From Pseudomonas fulva (GTDB taxonomy: Bacteria > Pseudomonadota > Gammaproteobacteria > Pseudomonadales > Pseudomonadaceae): DNA of 64,000 nt. Each line of letters starts with the position of its first letter. The stretch's first letter is position 1. The notes under the pieces are model-generated. The model ran no database searches. It saw only the letters and a program-made list of their open reading frames with translations, and was not told where the DNA came from. The DNA lies in the NCBI RefSeq assembly GCF_023517795.1, contig NZ_CP082928.1, positions 2,852,001 to 2,916,000 of the forward strand, in the 5' to 3' direction. The position numbers were made by a program, and so were the translations under genes. This document shows, one piece after another, positions 60,703 through 64,000 of the stretch.

Positions 60703-62682
60703 TCAGGCGCCAGTTGGGGTCTTGCTGGGCGAGTTGAGGCTGCTGTAATGCTCGCGTAACAGCGCCTTTTCCTCGTCGGTGAGTTCGCTCGGGCTTTTCT
60801 GCATGATGCTGCGCAGAGCGGTTTCGCGTCGCCTGAGCGACTGGCTACGGGCAAGTGTAGTTATGGTGTCGAAAAACTGCCGTTCAAGGTTGTCGTGATC
60901 GATCAGCCATTCTTTTTCTGCCAGAACCTTGAGTAGGCGGCCCTGTTCGGTGCCGTGCCAACGGGCGATCAGTTGCAGCGAACGCAGGTTCGGCTGCTTC
61001 TGCAGGGTACCGACCAGGGCCACCAGCAGTTGGGCGTAGGTGTCGTCTTCGGCGGCGAAGTTGCTGACATCCTCGACCTTCTGCGCCAGTTCAGGATGGT
61101 GCAGCAGGCTGCGCAGGGCACTCAGGTGCGGCGACTCGACACTGACCGCGGTGCGCGGCGGGTGGTAGTCGTCGCGGCCTTTCTTCCACTTGCCGCCATC
61201 CTTCTTCCATTCGCCCTTGCCGGGTTTGCGGGCCGGGCGTTCGAACGCCTGCGCCGGCGCAGCATGCTCCTCGAAGCCTGGCGGCGCGTCGTAATAGGCG
61301 CTGTCCGGGATGGCTTCGAAGGGCGGCGCGTGGTTGTCGTGGCTTTGCGGGGCGGGCCCGCTCGGCTGGCGCGCGGGCGCCGCCTGCGCCTGGCCCATGG
61401 CGCTGGCGTCGAGGCCGGTGATCTGGGTCAGGCGCTGACGCATCAGTGCGCGGAGGGTGTTGCCGGGAATCTTGTCGATCAGCGGCGCAGCCAGGGTGAC
61501 CAGATGCGCCTTGCCTTCCAGTGAGCGCGGGTCGGCCTCTTCGCTCAGTTGCTGGAAGAAGTAATCGGCCAGCGGCTGGGCGTGCTGGTGGATACGCGCC
61601 TGGAAGGCATCGGTGCCCTCGCTGCGTACCAGGGTGTCCGGGTCCTCGCCGTCGGGCAGGAACAGAAAGCGTGCGCGGCGGCCGTCCTGCAGGTTGGGCA
61701 GGGTGGCCTCCAGGGCGCGCCAGGCCGCATTGCGCCCGGCCTGGTCGCCGTCGAAGCAGAACAGCACGCTGGGCACCAGGCGGAACAGGCGCTTGAGGTG
61801 TTCCTCGCTGGTGGCGGTGCCCAGGGTCGCCACCGCGTTGCGCAGGCCTTGCTGGGCGAGGGCGATGACGTCCATGTAGCCCTCGACCACCATGATCTCG
61901 TCGAGGTTGCGGTTGTGCTTGCGTGCTTCGTACAGGCCGTAGAGTTCCTGACCCTTGTGAAAGACCGGGGTCTCGGGCGAATTGAGGTACTTGGGCTTGT
62001 CGTCGCCCAGCACCCGACCGCCGAAGGCGATCACCCGGCCGCGGCTGTCGTGGATGGGAAAGATCACCCGGTCACGAAAGCGGTCGTAGCGCTTGCCGCT
62101 GTCCGGGTTCTCCACCAGCAGGCCGGCATCGATCATCGCCTTGTGCTGCAGGCTGTCGCCGGCCAGGTGCTTGAGCAGGTTGTCCCAGCCCGGTGGGGCG
62201 AAGCCGAGGCCGAAGTCCCGGGCGATTTCACCGGACAGGCCGCGACCTTTCAGGTACTCGACCGCGGCGCGGCGCTGTGGATGGCTTTTCAGTGCCTGGC
62301 GGTAGAAGTCGGCAGCCGCCTTGAGCAGGGCGTACAGCGGCGAGTCGGTGGCCTGGCGGGGCTTGCCGCCGCGGCCGTTGTCCTCGCGCGGCACCTCCAT
62401 GCCGGCGCGCTTGGCCAGCTCTTCCACGGCTTGCGGAAATTCCGTCTGGTCGTGATCCATCACGAAGCCCAGGGCGTTGCCGCCGGCGCCACAGCCGAAG
62501 CAGTAATAGAACTGCTTGTCCGGGCTGACCGTGAAGGAGGGCGTCTTTTCCTTGTGGAACGGGCAGCAGGCGCTGTAATTCTTGCCGGTCTTCTTCAACT
62601 GGATGCGCGAACTCACCACATCGACGATATCGGTGCGGTTGAGCAGGTCATCGATGAAGGATTGCGGGATCAGGCCGGCCAT
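60703..62682 (-). CDS. dnaG: DNA primase
   Basis: This 659-aa enzyme makes RNA primers for replication. It has the CHC2 zinc site (Cys40, His43, Cys61, Cys64), the TOPRIM domain with VVEGYMDVIALAQQGL and FDGDQAGRNAA, and a C-terminal helicase-binding domain (residues about 520-659). A Pro/Lys-rich linker around residues 420-500 is long. Middle gene of the operon with rpsU upstream and rpoD 67 bp downstream. Confidence 0.97.
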   Translation of the reverse strand: MAGLIPQSFIDDLLNRTDIVDVVSSRIQLKKTGKNYSACCPFHKEKTPSFTVSPDKQFYYCFGCGAGGNALGFVMDHDQTEFPQAVEELAKRAGMEVPREDNGRGGKPRQATDSPLYALLKAAADFYRQALKSHPQRRAAVEYLKGRGLSGEIARDFGLGFAPPGWDNLLKHLAGDSLQHKAMIDAGLLVENPDSGKRYDRFRDRVIFPIHDSRGRVIAFGGRVLGDDKPKYLNSPETPVFHKGQELYGLYEARKHNRNLDEIMVVEGYMDVIALAQQGLRNAVATLGTATSEEHLKRLFRLVPSVLFCFDGDQAGRNAAWRALEATLPNLQDGRRARFLFLPDGEDPDTLVRSEGTDAFQARIHQHAQPLADYFFQQLSEEADPRSLEGKAHLVTLAAPLIDKIPGNTLRALMRQRLTQITGLDASAMGQAQAAPARQPSGPAPQSHDNHAPPFEAIPDSAYYDAPPGFEEHAAPAQAFERPARKPGKGEWKKDGGKWKKGRDDYHPPRTAVSVESPHLSALRSLLHHPELAQKVEDVSNFAAEDDTYAQLLVALVGTLQKQPNLRSLQLIARWHGTEQGRLLKVLAEKEWLIDHDNLERQFFDTITTLARSQSLRRRETALRSIMQKSPSELTDEEKALLREHYSSLNSPSKTPTGA

Positions 62683-62770
62683 AGACGCTCAGGATATCCC
62701 AGATGGGTAACGGCAAAAACGCAAAAACTCCGCCATTTCGCCAGCAGGCGATGCGGAGTTCTTGGCGATG

Positions 62771-62791
62771 ATGCCCGGGCGAGCCGGGCAT
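62771..62791 (-). terminator. Hairpin between rpsU and dnaG (attenuator candidate)
   Basis: ATGCCCGG (62771-62778) pairs with CCGGGCAT (62784-62791). In this operon an intercistronic terminator is known to reduce dnaG relative to rpsU, and the place fits. There is no strong T-run after it on the minus strand, so its strength is uncertain. Confidence 0.5.
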
Positions 62792-62812
62792 TCGGGCTTT
62801 GCGTGTACGCTA

Positions 62813-63028
62813 TTAGTACAGGCGAACGCTGCGGCGCTGTTCGCGCTGCACTTTCTTGGCGTGACGCTTAACAGCGGCAGCGGCTTTACGCTTACGCTCG
62901 GCGGTCGGCTTTTCGTAGAATTCGCGGCTACGAACTTCGGCCAGAACACCGGCTTTTTCGCAGGAGCGCTTGAAACGACGCAGAGCTACGTCGAAGGGTT
63001 CGTTCTCTTTAACTTTGACGGCTGGCAT
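62813..63028 (-). CDS. rpsU: 30S ribosomal protein S21
   Basis: This 71-aa protein ([20 protein letters not shown], then [20 protein letters not shown]) is S21, which binds near the 16S rRNA 3' end and helps initiation. It is the first gene of the operon with dnaG and rpoD. Length and sequence are standard for the genus. Confidence 0.98.
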   Translation of the reverse strand: MPAVKVKENEPFDVALRRFKRSCEKAGVLAEVRSREFYEKPTAERKRKAAAAVKRHAKKVQREQRRSVRLY

Positions 63029-63231
63029 CCAGGGCTACCTTCTTTATTACCGGAGGTTTGTGTCTTCCTGGCAACGGCACGGAAAGATCACAGGTTTTTA
63101 AGGGTTGCGGATGTTACCGCCTCGTCAAGCGGAATGCAAAGCCTCTGATCGAAAAGCACTGGTCTGGGCCGCCGAGCGGCGATTATCATGCCGGCCTTTT
63201 ACGCTGGGCAAGCGGCAGAGAAGGCGAAACC

Positions 63232-64000
63232 ATGCTGGTTCTGGGATTGGAAACTTCGTGCGACGAGACCGGTGTCGCGCTCTATGACAGCGAGCGCGGC
63301 CTGCTGGCCGACGCGCTGTTCAGTCAGATCGACTTGCACCGCGCCTACGGTGGCGTGGTGCCGGAGCTGGCCTCGCGTGACCACGTCAAGCGCATGCTGC
63401 CGCTGATCCGCCAGGTGCTGGACGAGGGCGGTTGCGTGGCCACAGACATCGACGCCATCGCCTACACCGCCGGCCCCGGCCTGGTCGGTGCGCTGCTGGT
63501 GGGCGCGTCCTGCGCCCAGGCCCTGGCCTTCGCCTGGGACATTCCCGCCATTGGCGTGCATCACATGGAAGGCCACCTGCTGGCGCCCATGCTCGAACCC
63601 ACGCCGCCAGCCTTCCCGTTCGTCGCCCTTCTGGTGTCGGGTGGCCATACCCAGCTGGTGCGGGTCGACGGCATCGGCCAGTACCAGTTGCTCGGTGAGT
63701 CGCTGGACGATGCGGCCGGCGAGGCCTTCGACAAGACCGCCAAGCTGATGGGCCTGCGCTACCCCGGTGGCCCGGAAATCGCCCGCCTTGCCGAGCGCGG
63801 CACGCCCGGACGCTTCGTGTTTCCGCGACCGATGACCGATCGTCCGGGCCTGGATTTCAGCTTCAGCGGCCTGAAGACCTTTACCCTCAATACCTGGCAG
63901 CAGTGCCAGGACAGCGGTGACGACAGCGAGCAGGCCCGCTGTGACGTGGCCCTGGCCTTCCAGCAGGCGGTGGTCGAGACGCTGACCATCAAGTGCCGCC
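63232..64000 (+). CDS. tsaD: tRNA N6-threonylcarbamoyladenosine synthase subunit TsaD (3' end outside window)
   Basis: The first 256 codons are present and open to the window edge. TsaD (Gcp/YgjD) transfers the threonylcarbamoyl group to A37 of tRNAs reading ANN codons. Visible are the N-terminal ATPase phosphate loop [19 protein letters not shown], the metal-binding HHMEGHL motif (His-x3-His, about residues 111-115), [10 protein letters not shown] and the [20 protein letters not shown] segment. It is divergent from rpsU with about 200 bp between the starts, the standard order in Pseudomonas. Confidence 0.96.
   Translation, partial: MLVLGLETSCDETGVALYDSERGLLADALFSQIDLHRAYGGVVPELASRDHVKRMLPLIRQVLDEGGCVATDIDAIAYTAGPGLVGALLVGASCAQALAFAWDIPAIGVHHMEGHLLAPMLEPTPPAFPFVALLVSGGHTQLVRVDGIGQYQLLGESLDDAAGEAFDKTAKLMGLRYPGGPEIARLAERGTPGRFVFPRPMTDRPGLDFSFSGLKTFTLNTWQQCQDSGDDSEQARCDVALAFQQAVVETLTIKCR

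Overview
The window looks like chromosome of a Pseudomonas-type gammaproteobacterium. It is GC-rich and carries the rpsU-dnaG-rpoD operon divergent from tsaD, a short-Q-loop cyanide-insensitive-type cytochrome bd oxidase with a DUF2474 peptide, a homologue of the P. aeruginosa PilZ protein PA4608/MapZ next to radA, and a PheC-like periplasmic protein. Species cannot be fixed from the sequence alone.

Positions 1 to about 23,657 are the late (head and tail) half of a transposable prophage. The head module is Mu-like: large terminase, DUF935 portal, MuF head protein, gpG, protease/scaffold I, decoration protein, major head protein T, FluMu/HI1506-type protein, DUF1320 and a gp37-like terminator. 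The tail module is long and non-contractile, as in D3112/B3-type Pseudomonas phages: tail tube, G/GT chaperones with a -1 frameshift, tape measure, distal tail proteins, a Cys-bearing hub, a J-like tip protein and a terminal fibre-like protein. Two stretches look like cargo. One is a PBECR-type nuclease-like domain on the MuF protein with a convergent winged-helix gene. The other is a small gene of unknown function that carries its own terminator between the chaperone and tape-measure genes. The right end of the prophage resembles the Mu right end and lies only 86 bp before cioA. The left end, transposase, repressor and lysis genes lie outside the window.

From 23,744 to about 45,600 there is host metabolism and sensing: cioAB plus a 47-aa peptide, a chemotaxis transducer paired with a NIT-domain protein, a PheC-like protein, a TldD/TldE protease pair, a Phd/ParE toxin-antitoxin pair, a LacI-ABC-importer-phosphodiesterase operon, rlmG, an orphan TRAP binding protein, and a LysR gene divergent from an AraD1-type hydrolase and a ketoglutarate semialdehyde dehydrogenase.

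From 45,800 to the end are a ferredoxin-NADP reductase, a TerC/CBS membrane protein with a structured leader, mscL, two tandem DUF465 genes, a GNAT enzyme, radA, a small ORF, a mapZ-like gene, a two-component system divergent from cstA-ybdD-cobW (the same three families as E. coli yjiY-yjiX-yjiA), then rpoD, dnaG, rpsU and the start of tsaD. Intergenic regions hold a 30-bp hairpin repeat with compensatory changes (four copies), a related longer repeat (two copies), and a 265-bp MITE-like element flanked by TA just upstream of the mapZ-like gene.
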